Both the position numbers and the translations under genes were made by a program. This document shows positions 51,770 to 59,398 of a stretch of DNA of 64,000 nucleotides, piece after piece. The notes beneath the pieces are model-generated. The model made no database searches and was not told the DNA's origin. It saw nothing but the letters and a program-made list of their open reading frames with translations. The DNA is from Sphingomonas sp. LY54 (lineage in GTDB: Bacteria; Pseudomonadota; Alphaproteobacteria; Sphingomonadales; Sphingomonadaceae). Location: contig NZ_CP141588.1 in NCBI RefSeq assembly GCF_035594035.1, positions 806,001-870,000 on the forward strand, read 5' to 3'. Numbering within the stretch: position 1 is the first letter of the stretch; every line of letters begins with the position of its first letter.

Positions 51770-51928
51770 TTAGCGGCTGTAATCCTGCTTGCCGGAATTG
51801 CCGGGGACGCCGTCATGGCCGCCATTGCCGTAGCCGTTATTGCCCTTTTCCTTGCACTTGGGCGGCTTGCAGCATTTGCCGCCGGCGCCCGACACGTGAA
51901 CGAGTTCTTCCATTGCGAGCAGACGCAT
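51770..51928 (-). CDS. Small peptide with double-glycine-type leader
   Basis: A 52-residue peptide. It starts MRLLAMEELVHVSGAGG, which looks like the leader of class II bacteriocins and other peptides exported by C39 peptidase transporters (L-x3-EL-x2-VSG with small residues at the cut). The rest, KCCKPPKCKEKGNNGYGNGG and a Gly/Asn/Pro-rich tail, has three Cys and many Lys. The start at 51928 has GAGGAG seven bases upstream; an ATG two codons earlier lies too close to the site. No transporter, modification or immunity gene is visible nearby. The cargo could be a bacteriocin-like or signalling peptide, or a small secreted protein. Confidence 0.6.
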   Translation of the reverse strand: MRLLAMEELVHVSGAGGKCCKPPKCKEKGNNGYGNGGHDGVPGNSGKQDYSR

Positions 51929-52072
51929 CGTCATTCTCCTCATTCCGAACCGCCCGCCGATCGGGGCGGCCGAGCATTTCTACGCCTCTCGCCCGCGCCC
52001 GCAACCGCCCGCAAAGCGCCGTCCCCGCTTGGGACGCAAATCGGGACCTAAGTGACTGGAATGAAGCCGCCT

Positions 52073-52100
52073 ATCCTCCCCTCGCTTTCGCGGGGAGGAT
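52073..52100. terminator. Hairpin after the TerS-like gene
   Basis: ATCCTCCCC and GGGGAGGAT form a perfect 9-bp stem with a 10-base loop, 2 bases past the stop of the minus-strand gene. No T tract follows on that strand, so it may protect the RNA end or be a dispersed repeat. Confidence 0.5.
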
Positions 52101-52102
52101 AT

Positions 52103-53071
52103 TCAGGGGCCCCTGCTCTTCTTCATATGCTCGATCCGCCAGCCGCCGAACAAGGCGACCTCCGGGTCGTGCGGCGGCTTGCCCTGGGCGCGGCTCCAGC
52201 CGGTGACCTGGTCGAGCGCCGGCAGCACCGGCACGCCCCCGCCTTGCTCCGCTTCCGTCCTCTCTTCCCGCGCCGCGCGCGCCACCGCTTCGTCCTCGGC
52301 CTTGTGGCGCTCCTCGACCATCCGCATCGCGCGCAGCCGCTCGGTATAAGTCTCTTCCGATTCGCCGCGGCGCTGGCGGCGGTGGGGCTTCTCCCAGCCC
52401 TGGTAGACGCTCTTGTCGTGCAGGCAGAGCAGTTGCAGCGCCTGGCTCGGGGTCATCGCCGGGATCGGCAGCGGCGCGTTGTGGCGCCAGGCATCGTCGG
52501 CATAGCTTTCCGGCAGGCCTGCCATCAAAGCCGCCGCCTCGACCCGTTCGAAGCCGGTCCTGAGCGCGAGCCGCATCTCGCGCGCAAAGGCGCGGTTCTT
52601 CTCGCGGCGGCGGTAGAAGGCCCGTGCCGAGGCGCCCGTGGCGGCGGCCGACAGCCGGATATTGGCGGTGGCGGCGAGCGCAGCGAAGAAGGCCTGCTCG
52701 CACCTTTTGGTGAGCTTGCCCTTGTGCGCCGGCCGGATCTGCAGCCGCCCGCCCCGCGTCCGCACCACCACCGGCTCGCCGCCCTGCGTCCGCAATGGAG
52801 TCCCGCCCGGTCCTGAGCCTGTCGAAGGGCCTGAGCCTGTCGAAGGGCCTGGGCCTGCCGAGGCCCGCGCGCGATGAATCCGCGCATCGGCCATCACCAA
52901 ATCCGCGTCCCAGTGCAAGGCGAAGCCGGCGCATTTCCCCCGCCGCTCGTGCATCGTCGCATGCGCCCGCCGCACCGCCCGCGCGGCCAGCCGGGCATTG
53001 CCGGTCTCGGCCAACATTTCGAGAAAGCGCGCATTCTCGAGCGCCTGGGCGCGGGTGAAGGGACGAGGCAT
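52103..53071 (-). CDS. Terminase-small-subunit-like protein with internal duplication
   Basis: A 322-residue protein with two similar helix-turn-helix-like units: about residues 10-65 (FLEMLAETGNARLAARAVRRA) and about 120-175 (FFAALAATANIRLSAAATGAS then a helix ending LRTGFERVEAAAL). The second unit and the following PSQALQLLCLHDKSVYQGW match the protein at 11927-12466. Between the units is a Pro/Ser/Gly run, GPGPSTGSGPSTGSGPGG, encoded by three tandem copies of the CTGAGCCTGTCGAAGG element. Start at 53071 has CGGAG nine bases upstream. Function is inferred only. Confidence 0.55.
   Translation of the reverse strand: MPRPFTRAQALENARFLEMLAETGNARLAARAVRRAHATMHERRGKCAGFALHWDADLVMADARIHRARASAGPGPSTGSGPSTGSGPGGTPLRTQGGEPVVVRTRGGRLQIRPAHKGKLTKRCEQAFFAALAATANIRLSAAATGASARAFYRRREKNRAFAREMRLALRTGFERVEAAALMAGLPESYADDAWRHNAPLPIPAMTPSQALQLLCLHDKSVYQGWEKPHRRQRRGESEETYTERLRAMRMVEERHKAEDEAVARAAREERTEAEQGGGVPVLPALDQVTGWSRAQGKPPHDPEVALFGGWRIEHMKKSRGP
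52810..52862. repeat. Tandem CTGAGCCTGTCGAAGGGC copies inside a gene
   Basis: Two full copies and one decayed copy of the dispersed element, in frame within the TerS-like gene; together they encode the repeated STGSGP run on the minus strand. The same element occurs as an inverted pair at 33577-33660. Confidence 0.75.
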
Positions 53072-53130
53072 TCGCACGGACTCCGTGTTCCCGCTATGTT
53101 CTCATGCAAAGTCCTTATTGGTCAAGTCCA

Positions 53131-53264
53131 GCCGCCCCGGCGCAGCGAGCCCGACGCGCCGCGACGCGCGAGCAGCGCCGGGAGTCGGCGCAGACCGGCC
53201 GGCGAGGCAGGCGCGCACCGCAACGCGCCTGAACTCGTCCGACGTCACGGCCGCCCGTGACGTC
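53131..53264. repeat. 130-bp direct repeat, copy 1
   Basis: Starts GCCGCCCCGGCGCAGCGAG, continues through AGTCGGCGCAGACCGGCCGG and ends with the palindrome GACGTCACG-N6-CGTGACGTC (53241-53264), a 9-bp perfect dyad. Copies 2 and 3 share order and orientation. Confidence 0.8.
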
Positions 53265-53280
53265 CTGTCCCAGTCCACCC

Positions 53281-53406
53281 GCCCAGGCGCAGCGCGCCCG
53301 GCGCATAGCGCCGCGCGAGCAGCGCCGGGAGTCGGCGCAGACCGGCCGGCGAGGCGCGAGAGCCCAAGTCTCGCGAACTCGTCCGACGTCACGGCTGCCC
53401 GTGACG
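53281..53406. repeat. 130-bp direct repeat, copy 2
   Basis: Begins GCCCAGGCGCAGCGCGCCCG, shares the central GAGCAGCGCCGGGAGTCGGC exactly with copy 1, and ends GACGTCACGGCTGCCCGTGA; its terminal dyad is partly decayed (CGTGACGCG). Confidence 0.8.
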
Positions 53407-53450
53407 CGCCTTCAGTTGCCACGCCGCCGCGGCGTAGTCGCGCCCGTATC

Positions 53451-54761
53451 CTAGATATCCGAGTGCCGCCCGGCATTCTTCTCGCGGGTAAGGTTCAAAC
53501 CACGCAGATCGATCGATTTCAAGAATTCCGTCAGTTTCTCTGCTGGCGCGGCGGTCCGCATCCTCACCAATTCGATGACATCGTTCACACTCCACAACGC
53601 ATCGCGTTGTTCAGGTTTGTAACTATCCTGAATAGGTCGCGGCACGACCAGCACCACTCTCTCGTCTTTCATCTGGTCTGTCTGGGCAACGGAGATCGCT
53701 GGCTCAAGAGTAATCAAGTGTTTTGGCCATATACGCCGGGCCTCCGGGAGAACTTGACGCCACCTTTCCTTGCAGGTCGATTTAGCGGCCAGCATGGTTA
53801 ATCGATCAGTGGGATAGGATTGGTCATGGTATTCAGCCGAACCGGGGAACAAAAAGTCAGCGGTATTCCTCTGCTCTGTGACAACCTGCGTCTCAAACGT
53901 GAGTTCGTGCGCCCGGAAAACAGCTTCAAGGTGATTCTCAAAGGCTCTTCCCATCCGCGACTTTCTGCGGTTTTGAACTTGCAGTGAGAAATGGATGAAA
54001 CCCTCAACATCGACGTTCGGCTCCGGGCCGAAACCGGAGGCGAGGCGCGCTGCCACTATCCGCCTTTCCAGCCGGCGAAAGAGCGCTTCTTCATGGTTGA
54101 GCCAAGCAATGAGGGCACTGTCAGGGTCATCAACCGCGCTGACGTGAGGTAGCGTAAGCCTTGCCAAGTCCGAAAATTCTCGAGTTTTTGGAAAGGCACC
54201 CCCAAACCGCTCGATGATCGAGTCGAGAGTGTTGGCTCTAGGATCTTCAAACTCAATGCCGAGTTCATCCAGTATCAGTCGAGCCGCAAAATCCAGCTCG
54301 GCGTCCTCGCTGCCCTCGATCTGGTGTGCATCGAATCCTAACTCCGGCTGAGTCTCAAATCCGAAGAGCCAGAGCAACTGGTTCTGAATGGTGCTCCCTG
54401 CGGGAGCGACTACGAACAGAAGGGTGCCATCGGTACGCTTCGCTAGAAATAGCGTTTCGCCTTCGGTCATGACGTCTGTCACGGGGTTGGAGGGGTAGTA
54501 GAGGCGCCATTCAGGTCCGCGGTGTTCCTGTTGCTCTCTCGTGTCGTAGAGTGTCGCCGTTCCCTCCTCGGAAAAGCTCTCCTGTTCACTACCCAACCAC
54601 AGATAGACCACGGCGAAAGTTTTCTTCTCTTCCCCAAGGAAGCGCCTCATGGCACGCGTCGTACCAATTTCATGTTGATTGGACTGCGGTGTTGCATCGA
54701 CGCGTGATAGCTTTTTGACTGCAACGCCTTCGAAGTACTCAGACAGGTAACCGCACCTCAT
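53451..54761 (-). CDS. Type II restriction endonuclease, EcoRII family
   Basis: A 436-residue protein. The C-terminal catalytic domain matches EcoRII: RRKSRMGRAFENHLEAVF, TADFLFPGSAEYHD, LTMLAAKSTCKERWRQVL, EARRIWPKHLITL and EPAISVAQTDQMKDE. The N-terminal part should be the EcoRII effector domain, which binds a second site. The family cuts CCWGG. The ATG at 54761 overlaps the vsr end by 23 bases. Base use is AT-richer than in the flanking core genes, consistent with transfer of the whole dcm-vsr-endonuclease unit. Confidence 0.88.
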   Translation of the reverse strand: MRCGYLSEYFEGVAVKKLSRVDATPQSNQHEIGTTRAMRRFLGEEKKTFAVVYLWLGSEQESFSEEGTATLYDTREQQEHRGPEWRLYYPSNPVTDVMTEGETLFLAKRTDGTLLFVVAPAGSTIQNQLLWLFGFETQPELGFDAHQIEGSEDAELDFAARLILDELGIEFEDPRANTLDSIIERFGGAFPKTREFSDLARLTLPHVSAVDDPDSALIAWLNHEEALFRRLERRIVAARLASGFGPEPNVDVEGFIHFSLQVQNRRKSRMGRAFENHLEAVFRAHELTFETQVVTEQRNTADFLFPGSAEYHDQSYPTDRLTMLAAKSTCKERWRQVLPEARRIWPKHLITLEPAISVAQTDQMKDERVVLVVPRPIQDSYKPEQRDALWSVNDVIELVRMRTAAPAEKLTEFLKSIDLRGLNLTREKNAGRHSDI

Positions 54762-55209
54762 TTCCTGCGATCTCCAGAGCGGTGTCATTCGAGCAAAGCC
54801 ATGCTTCGCATCTGTCCAGCACTTCCGCCAGAGGCAATCGGGTTCGCCCCTTCAGCGCACACTCCCACACGATACCTATACGCCAGCCAGATGCCCGAAG
54901 CGCCTCCACCAAAGCGATATCTCGAACTCTGTTCTGCCTAATTTTATCTCGCCAGAACTCCTCGCGGCTTTTCGGCCATTTGAAGAGGTGGCAGTCATGC
55001 TGATGCCAAAAGCACCCATGGGCAAACAAGACTGCGCGATACTTTGGAAAGACGATGTCAGGCTTTCCCGGGAGTCCGTTGACGTGTAGACGAAACCTAA
55101 ATCCACGCCCGTGCAGACCGCGACGAAGCAGAATTTCCGGAGCAGTGTTTTTATTCCGAATTCCAGACATCATCCGGCTTCGGACGGCCGGAGAAACCAC
55201 GTCAACCAC
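54739..55209 (-). CDS. vsr: Very short patch repair endonuclease
   Basis: A 156-residue enzyme with the Vsr signatures VRSRMMSGIRNKNTAPEILL, GLPGKPDIVFPKYRAVLFAHGCFWHQHDC and REEFWRDKIRQNRVRD. The Asp in PDIVF and His residues form the nick site. It cuts beside T:G mismatches created when 5-methylcytosine deaminates, so it protects the methylated sites of the adjacent methyltransferase. The GTG at 55209 overlaps the methyltransferase stop by 8 bases. Confidence 0.94.
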   Translation of the reverse strand: MVDVVSPAVRSRMMSGIRNKNTAPEILLRRGLHGRGFRFRLHVNGLPGKPDIVFPKYRAVLFAHGCFWHQHDCHLFKWPKSREEFWRDKIRQNRVRDIALVEALRASGWRIGIVWECALKGRTRLPLAEVLDRCEAWLCSNDTALEIAGNEVRLPV

Positions 55210-56446
55210 GGACGGCGATCAGTTCCCTTGGCGGTTCGGTTTCCTCAACTGTAGGCGCCGCCTCCGCCGCGAGGTGCGGCGACATAAGCCTTGCTACAGC
55301 ACGCACCACCGGAACGACGACTGCATTGCCAAACTGGCGATAAGCCTGCGTGTCCGAGACAGGAATCCGGAAGCTCGAACCCTGCGGCTCGTCGAATCCC
55401 ATCAATCTTGCGCATTCTCGGGGCGTGAGCCTGCGAGGTCTCCCACCCGGTTGCAAGACGAGAACCTCCGATCCATCCTTGTAATACCGCGCTGACAGCG
55501 TCCGCGTCACGTCATTTGGGCCGAAGACGGAATAGCCAAAGCCATTACCCGCCTTCTGGTGCTTCGCCTTGTAGTTTTGAAGATAGGTCCAAAGATGTTG
55601 GGTTAGCGTGTACTTCTCCGGGGGAGATCCTTCCAGTATATCCCCTAGTACCGGCTGACGCCCTTCGGGTACTTCCAGCGTGTCAAAATCGAAGCTGGTT
55701 CGGTCACGGAAACCCACAATAAAAATTCGTTCGCGCCGCTGCGGCACCCATGGATGCGAGCTGATCACACGATACTGCACGTGATATCCGAGCTCCTCCT
55801 CGAGGACGTGCATAATTGTCGCGAAGGTTCGACCACCATCATGACTTTCCAGGTTTTTGACGTTCTCCAGAAGAAAGGCGGCCGGACGGTGATGAGCCAG
55901 TATATTGGCGAGATCGTAAAACAGCGTCCCCTGCGTATCGCAGAGGAAGCCGTGAGGGCGTCCCAGCGCGTTCTTTTTCGATACTCCAGCGATCGAGAAC
56001 GGCTGGCAGGGAAACCCCGCTAGCAACACGTCATGCGCCGGCACGCGCGAAGGATCTTTTGCGTACGGCCGTACATCCTCGGCGAACTCGTGCTCGAAAG
56101 GGTCATCGTGAAAATTTGCCGAGTAAGTCTGGCGCGAGAAGCGATCCCACTCTGCGGTGAAGATACATTTGCCGCCAATTTCCTGGAACGGCGTTCGCAA
56201 CCCGCCAATACCGGCAAACAGATCTATGAACGTGAATGCTGGCTCCTGCTCGGGACGCGTCCAAATAGCCGCTGCGCGCCGCATAACGTCGAGGACCAAG
56301 GGGGACGGATCGCAGCCGCTCTCGCCCACGTCTTCGTACCTACGCACTTGCCGCTCGGAGACCTGAGCGAGTATCGCGGCTTCATCAAGCGACAGGCCCG
56401 CCTTTTGCCGCAGCTTCGTAAATTCGGTTCTCGGCTGCGAAGTCAT
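55202..56446 (-). CDS. dcm: DNA (cytosine-5)-methyltransferase, Dcm/M.EcoRII type
   Basis: A 414-residue methyltransferase. An N-terminal helix-turn-helix (TKLRQKAGLSLDEAAILAQVSERQVRRY, about 6-36) precedes the C5 domain: FIDLFAGIGGLR (motif I), GFPCQPFSIAG (catalytic Cys, motif IV), AAFLLENVKNL (VI), RRERIFIVGF (VIII) and QFGNAVVVPV (X). With the EcoRII-like nuclease it points to CCWGG methylation. The N-terminal domain may repress the operon's own promoter, as in M.EcoRII. The start at 56446 follows AGAGG. Confidence 0.94.
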   Translation of the reverse strand: MTSQPRTEFTKLRQKAGLSLDEAAILAQVSERQVRRYEDVGESGCDPSPLVLDVMRRAAAIWTRPEQEPAFTFIDLFAGIGGLRTPFQEIGGKCIFTAEWDRFSRQTYSANFHDDPFEHEFAEDVRPYAKDPSRVPAHDVLLAGFPCQPFSIAGVSKKNALGRPHGFLCDTQGTLFYDLANILAHHRPAAFLLENVKNLESHDGGRTFATIMHVLEEELGYHVQYRVISSHPWVPQRRERIFIVGFRDRTSFDFDTLEVPEGRQPVLGDILEGSPPEKYTLTQHLWTYLQNYKAKHQKAGNGFGYSVFGPNDVTRTLSARYYKDGSEVLVLQPGGRPRRLTPRECARLMGFDEPQGSSFRIPVSDTQAYRQFGNAVVVPVVRAVARLMSPHLAAEAAPTVEETEPPRELIAVRG

Positions 56447-56540
56447 GTGACGGCCTCTCCCTGGGTCGGTTTCTGACAAACTGTCATACAGCTTCCCAGC
56501 TGTGGAACAAGAGGGAAACATCTGATATTCTATGCGGTCA

Positions 56541-56571
56541 AAAGGGCCGGGACCCACCGTCCCGGCCCTCC
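56541..56571 (-). terminator. Terminator of the beta-barrel gene
   Basis: On the minus strand GGGCCGGGAC and GTCCCGGCCC form a 10-bp stem around five bases, followed by TTTT. It lies just past the stop of the 56576-57193 gene and also isolates the restriction operon. Confidence 0.85.
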
Positions 56572-56575
56572 CCCG

Positions 56576-57193
56576 TCAGAACCGAAGCCCGGCGCCGAGC
56601 TTCACCTGGTTGCGCTTGACGTCGCCGCCCTCGGCGGTCTCGTTGTACGCGGTGCGCAGATATTCCGCCTTGAGGTAGAGCGGACCGGCGACCGCGAATT
56701 CGGCGCCGCCGCCGACGTGCCAGCCGCCGACATCGTCGGTGCCGGTGAAGTCGTTGGCCTGGTCCTGGAAGTCGCGATAGGCGGCCTTGAAGCTGCCGTT
56801 GGAGAGGCCGGCCTTGCCGTAGACGAGCAGGCGGCTGCCGAGCGGGACGCCGAGCCGCGCGCCGAGCGTGTAGTTGCGCTTGCCCTCGAAGCAGAGCTCG
56901 TCGTTGCCGGCGAGCGTGCCGCAGGTCTCGTTCCTGGGCAGGTCGATGCCGGCATAGGCGCCGACCAGGACGTTGCCGAGCTGGAGGTCGTAGCCGGCCT
57001 CGCCGCCGAACGCGAAATCCTCGGCGTCGCGGTCGAACACGGAAGTTCCCGAATTGAAATCGCCCTTGACCGAGGCGGCGTCGCGGCTGCCATAGGCCTC
57101 GACGCGCAGGCCGGAGAAATCGGCGGCGGCGGCCGGAGCGGCGGCAAGCGCGCCGGCCGAAAGCGCGGCGGCGGCGATGGGATGAAGCTTCAT
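56576..57193 (-). CDS. Outer-membrane beta-barrel protein
   Basis: A 205-residue exported protein with signal peptide ending AAPAAAA. The mature part alternates hydrophobic residues as in 8-stranded barrels (GEAGYDLQLGNVLVGAYAGIDL, ARLGVPLGSRLLVYGKAGLSNGSF, GGGAEFAVAGPLYLKAEYLRTAY) and ends with Phe (LGAGLRF), the outer-membrane sorting signal. Two cysteines (ETCGTLAGNDELCFEG) probably form a surface-loop disulfide. Start at 57193 follows AAGGA. Ligand unknown. Confidence 0.82.
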   Translation of the reverse strand: MKLHPIAAAALSAGALAAAPAAAADFSGLRVEAYGSRDAASVKGDFNSGTSVFDRDAEDFAFGGEAGYDLQLGNVLVGAYAGIDLPRNETCGTLAGNDELCFEGKRNYTLGARLGVPLGSRLLVYGKAGLSNGSFKAAYRDFQDQANDFTGTDDVGGWHVGGGAEFAVAGPLYLKAEYLRTAYNETAEGGDVKRNQVKLGAGLRF

Positions 57194-57282
57194 GTCTGTC
57201 CTTCCTGAAAAGCCCCGGGGCAAGACGACGCGCCCGGGCAGGAACGGATGGAGAGGCGAGGATTGCAGTAGGGTGAACGGCC

Positions 57283-57415
57283 AGCCGCCCGGACGCAGCG
57301 AGCCCGGCGCAAGCGCCGCGCGAGCAGCGCCCGGAGTCGGCGCAGCCGCGGCCGGCGAGGCAGGCGCGCCGCAACACGCCTGAACTCGTCCGACGTCACG
57401 GCCGCCCGTGACGTC
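57283..57415. repeat. 130-bp direct repeat, copy 3
   Basis: Same orientation as copies 1 and 2: GCCGCCCGGACGCAGCGAG, then AGTCGGCGCAGCCGCGGCC, ending with the perfect dyad GACGTCACG-N6-CGTGACGTC (57392-57415). It lies on the right of the restriction operon and beta-barrel gene, opposite copies 1 and 2. Confidence 0.8.
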
Positions 57416-57519
57416 GCTCCCCCGCTTAAGCTCTCCCGTGAGCCGCCCCGCATTTGCATCCGCCCCGCGCTTGCGCTAAGGGCGCCGCTTCCAGCGCACC
57501 AGCATTGGAATTTGCGGGA

Positions 57520-57539
57520 GCCCCGGATCCGTCCGGGGC
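57520..57539 (+). promoter_or_regulatory. Leader hairpin of rplK-rplA
   Basis: GCCCCGGA and TCCGGGGC form a perfect 8-bp stem with a four-base loop, 66 bases before the rplK start. In other bacteria L1 binds the leader of this operon to repress it; this stem is a candidate, but the L1 site consensus was not matched in detail. Confidence 0.4.
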
Positions 57540-57605
57540 GCTTGGACCGCTAAACTTGAACCCGGGCAATAGTACCCCTTTTGCCCGATCTACAGAGTGA
57601 GACAC

Positions 57606-58037
57606 ATGGCTAAGAAGATTACGGGCTATATCAAGCTCCAGGTGCCCGCGGGCGCCGCCAATCCGTCGCCGCCGATCGGCCCCGCTTTGGGCCAGCGCGG
57701 CGTCAACATCATGGAATTCTGCAAGGCCTTCAACGCCGCCACCGGCGACCTTGAAAAGGCGATGCCGATCCCGACCATCATCACCGTCTATGCCGACCGG
57801 TCCTTCTCGTTCGAGACCAAGACGCCGCCGGCGACCTTCCTCATCAAGAAGGCCGTGGGCCTGAAGTCGGGCTCGAAGGAGCCGGGCAAGGTGATCGCGG
57901 CCAAGATCAAGCGCTCGCAGCTCACCGAGATCGCGAACATCAAGATGAAGGATCTGAACGCGACCGACATCGACGCGGCGACCCGCATCATCGAAGGCTC
58001 GGCCCGCGCGATGGGCCTCGAAGTGGTGGAGGGCTAA
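57606..58037 (+). CDS. rplK: 50S ribosomal protein L11
   Basis: A 143-residue protein: [41 protein letters not shown] is the conserved N-terminal domain with its proline hinge, and the C-terminal rRNA-binding domain ends [12 protein letters not shown]. It forms the GTPase-associated centre with 23S rRNA. rplA follows after 4 bases. The ATG at 57606 (MAKKITG) is the family start. Confidence 0.98.
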   Translation: MAKKITGYIKLQVPAGAANPSPPIGPALGQRGVNIMEFCKAFNAATGDLEKAMPIPTIITVYADRSFSFETKTPPATFLIKKAVGLKSGSKEPGKVIAAKIKRSQLTEIANIKMKDLNATDIDAATRIIEGSARAMGLEVVEG

Positions 58038-58041
58038 GGAC

Positions 58042-58740
58042 ATGGCAAAGCTCAGCAAGAAGGCCAAGGCCCTCGCCCAGACGATCGACCGCGAGAAATT
58101 GCACGGCGTCGATGAGGCGATCAGCACGATCAAGGCCAATGCGACCGCGAAGTTCGACGAAACGGTCGAGGTCGCGATCAATCTCGGCGTCGATCCGCGC
58201 CACGCCGACCAGATGGTCCGCGGCGTCGTGACGTTGCCGGCAGGAACCGGCAAGGACGTCCGCGTCGCCGTGTTCGCTCGCGGCGACAAGGCCGAGCAGG
58301 CGACCGCCGCGGGTGCGGAAGTCGTCGGCGCAGAGGATCTGATGGAATCGATCCAGGCCGGCAATATCGATTTCGACCGCGTGATCGCGACGCCCGACAT
58401 GATGGGCATCGTCGGCCGCCTCGGCAAGGTGCTCGGCCCCAAGGGCCTGATGCCGAACCCGAAGCTCGGCACCGTCACCCCGAACGTCGCCGAAGCCGTC
58501 AAGGCGGCCAAGGGCGGCCAGGTCGAGTTCCGCGTCGAGAAGGCCGGCATCATCCACTCCGGCATCGGCAAGGCGAGCTTCTCCGAAGCCGACCTGCGCA
58601 AGAATTTCGACGCGTTCGTCGACGCGATCGTCAAGGCCAAGCCGGCCGGCGCCAAGGGCAAGTACGTCAAGAAGGTGGCCCTGTCCTCCTCGATGGGCCC
58701 GGGCGTCAAGGTCGACACGGCCGAACTCGCGAACGCCTGA
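58042..58740 (+). CDS. rplA: 50S ribosomal protein L1
   Basis: A 232-residue protein of normal length: [38 protein letters not shown] and [28 protein letters not shown] are L1 signatures. It builds the ribosomal L1 stalk and in many bacteria represses its own operon through the leader. rplJ and rplL do not follow directly; a terminator does. Confidence 0.98.
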   Translation: MAKLSKKAKALAQTIDREKLHGVDEAISTIKANATAKFDETVEVAINLGVDPRHADQMVRGVVTLPAGTGKDVRVAVFARGDKAEQATAAGAEVVGAEDLMESIQAGNIDFDRVIATPDMMGIVGRLGKVLGPKGLMPNPKLGTVTPNVAEAVKAAKGGQVEFRVEKAGIIHSGIGKASFSEADLRKNFDAFVDAIVKAKPAGAKGKYVKKVALSSSMGPGVKVDTAELANA

Positions 58741-58762
58741 GCGGACCGCGCCTAACGAAATG

Positions 58763-58798
58763 AGAAGGGCCGGGGCGCAAGCTCCGGCCCTTCTTCTT
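58763..58798 (+). terminator. Terminator after rplA
   Basis: GAAGGGCCGGGGC and GCTCCGGCCCTTC form a long stem with a short loop, followed by TTCTTT, 25 bases after the rplA stop. Confidence 0.85.
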
Positions 58799-58888
58799 TG
58801 GCGCCTACGGTCTCCCCGCATCGGCCGCTAACCGGTCTTCAAGACCTCAGTCGCCAAGCTGGCAACTTCGGTCAGTTGAAAGTCCAGG

Positions 58889-59389
58889 ATGCAGACCAAG
58901 GGGGGAATGGTCCACCGCGCACCGCGGCAGAAGGTGCTGATCCGGGCGCGGATGCGTGCCGGCGGGCCGCAGATGGACGTGTGCATTCGCGACGTCTCGG
59001 CGCGGGGCATGCTGGTCCAGGCGGACCACGCGCCGGCGCAGCGCTCCTATGTCGAGATCCTGCTCAACGGCCAGTCGATCGCCGGCCAAGTCATCTGGGC
59101 GAAAGACCGCCGCTTCGGCGTGGCGACGCGCGAGCAGATCGACATGGGCGCGGTGAGAAGCGGGGCGAAAGCCTCGTTGGTCGCGGCGGAAAGGCCGCGG
59201 CTGCCGGGCGCGCGGGCCGCCCCCGCCAACGTCCAGCACAGCCTCGACCGCAGCCGGCGCCTGGCGACGGCGCTGCAATTCGGCTTTCTCGTCGCGGCCG
59301 GCGCGGTGGCCGCCTCCGCCGTGGCGGTCACCGTCCACGGCAGTCTCGCCGGCACCTTCCGGGCGGTGGCCGACCAGCTGGGCGGCTGA
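58889..59389 (+). CDS. PilZ-domain protein with C-terminal membrane span
   Basis: A 166-residue protein. The PilZ region is at about 8-90: HRAPRQKVLIRARMRAGG and CIRDVSARGMLVQAD, which keeps the D-x-S-x2-G box; the arginine motif is less complete than usual, so c-di-GMP binding is uncertain. Near the end FGFLVAAGAVAASAVAVTV is a likely membrane anchor, unusual for PilZ proteins. It follows the rplA terminator and stands alone. Confidence 0.82.
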   Translation: MQTKGGMVHRAPRQKVLIRARMRAGGPQMDVCIRDVSARGMLVQADHAPAQRSYVEILLNGQSIAGQVIWAKDRRFGVATREQIDMGAVRSGAKASLVAAERPRLPGARAAPANVQHSLDRSRRLATALQFGFLVAAGAVAASAVAVTVHGSLAGTFRAVADQLGG

Positions 59390-59398
59390 GCCCGGCGC

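Larger units (their letters stand above)
53072..53450. other. Intergenic region made of direct repeats
   Basis: A 379-base gap that consists mainly of two direct copies of an about 130-base repeat. A minus-strand frame runs through both but only translates the repeat twice (SRAAVTSDEF each time), so I call no gene. Confidence 0.7.
57194..57605. other. Intergenic region before rplK
   Basis: A 412-base gap. The left part carries the third copy of the 130-bp repeat; the right part is the promoter and leader of the rplK-rplA operon, with a hairpin at 57520-57539. I see no gene. Confidence 0.6.

Noticed and set aside
53102..53476. 124-codon open frame on the minus strand through the direct repeats
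   Set aside because: It only translates the 130-bp repeat twice (SRAAVTSDEF each time), and a related frame exists in copy 3. It is a repeat property, not a gene.
53131..57415. Could the direct repeats be a CRISPR array?
   Set aside because: There are only three long copies at uneven distances, no short unique spacers and no cas genes.
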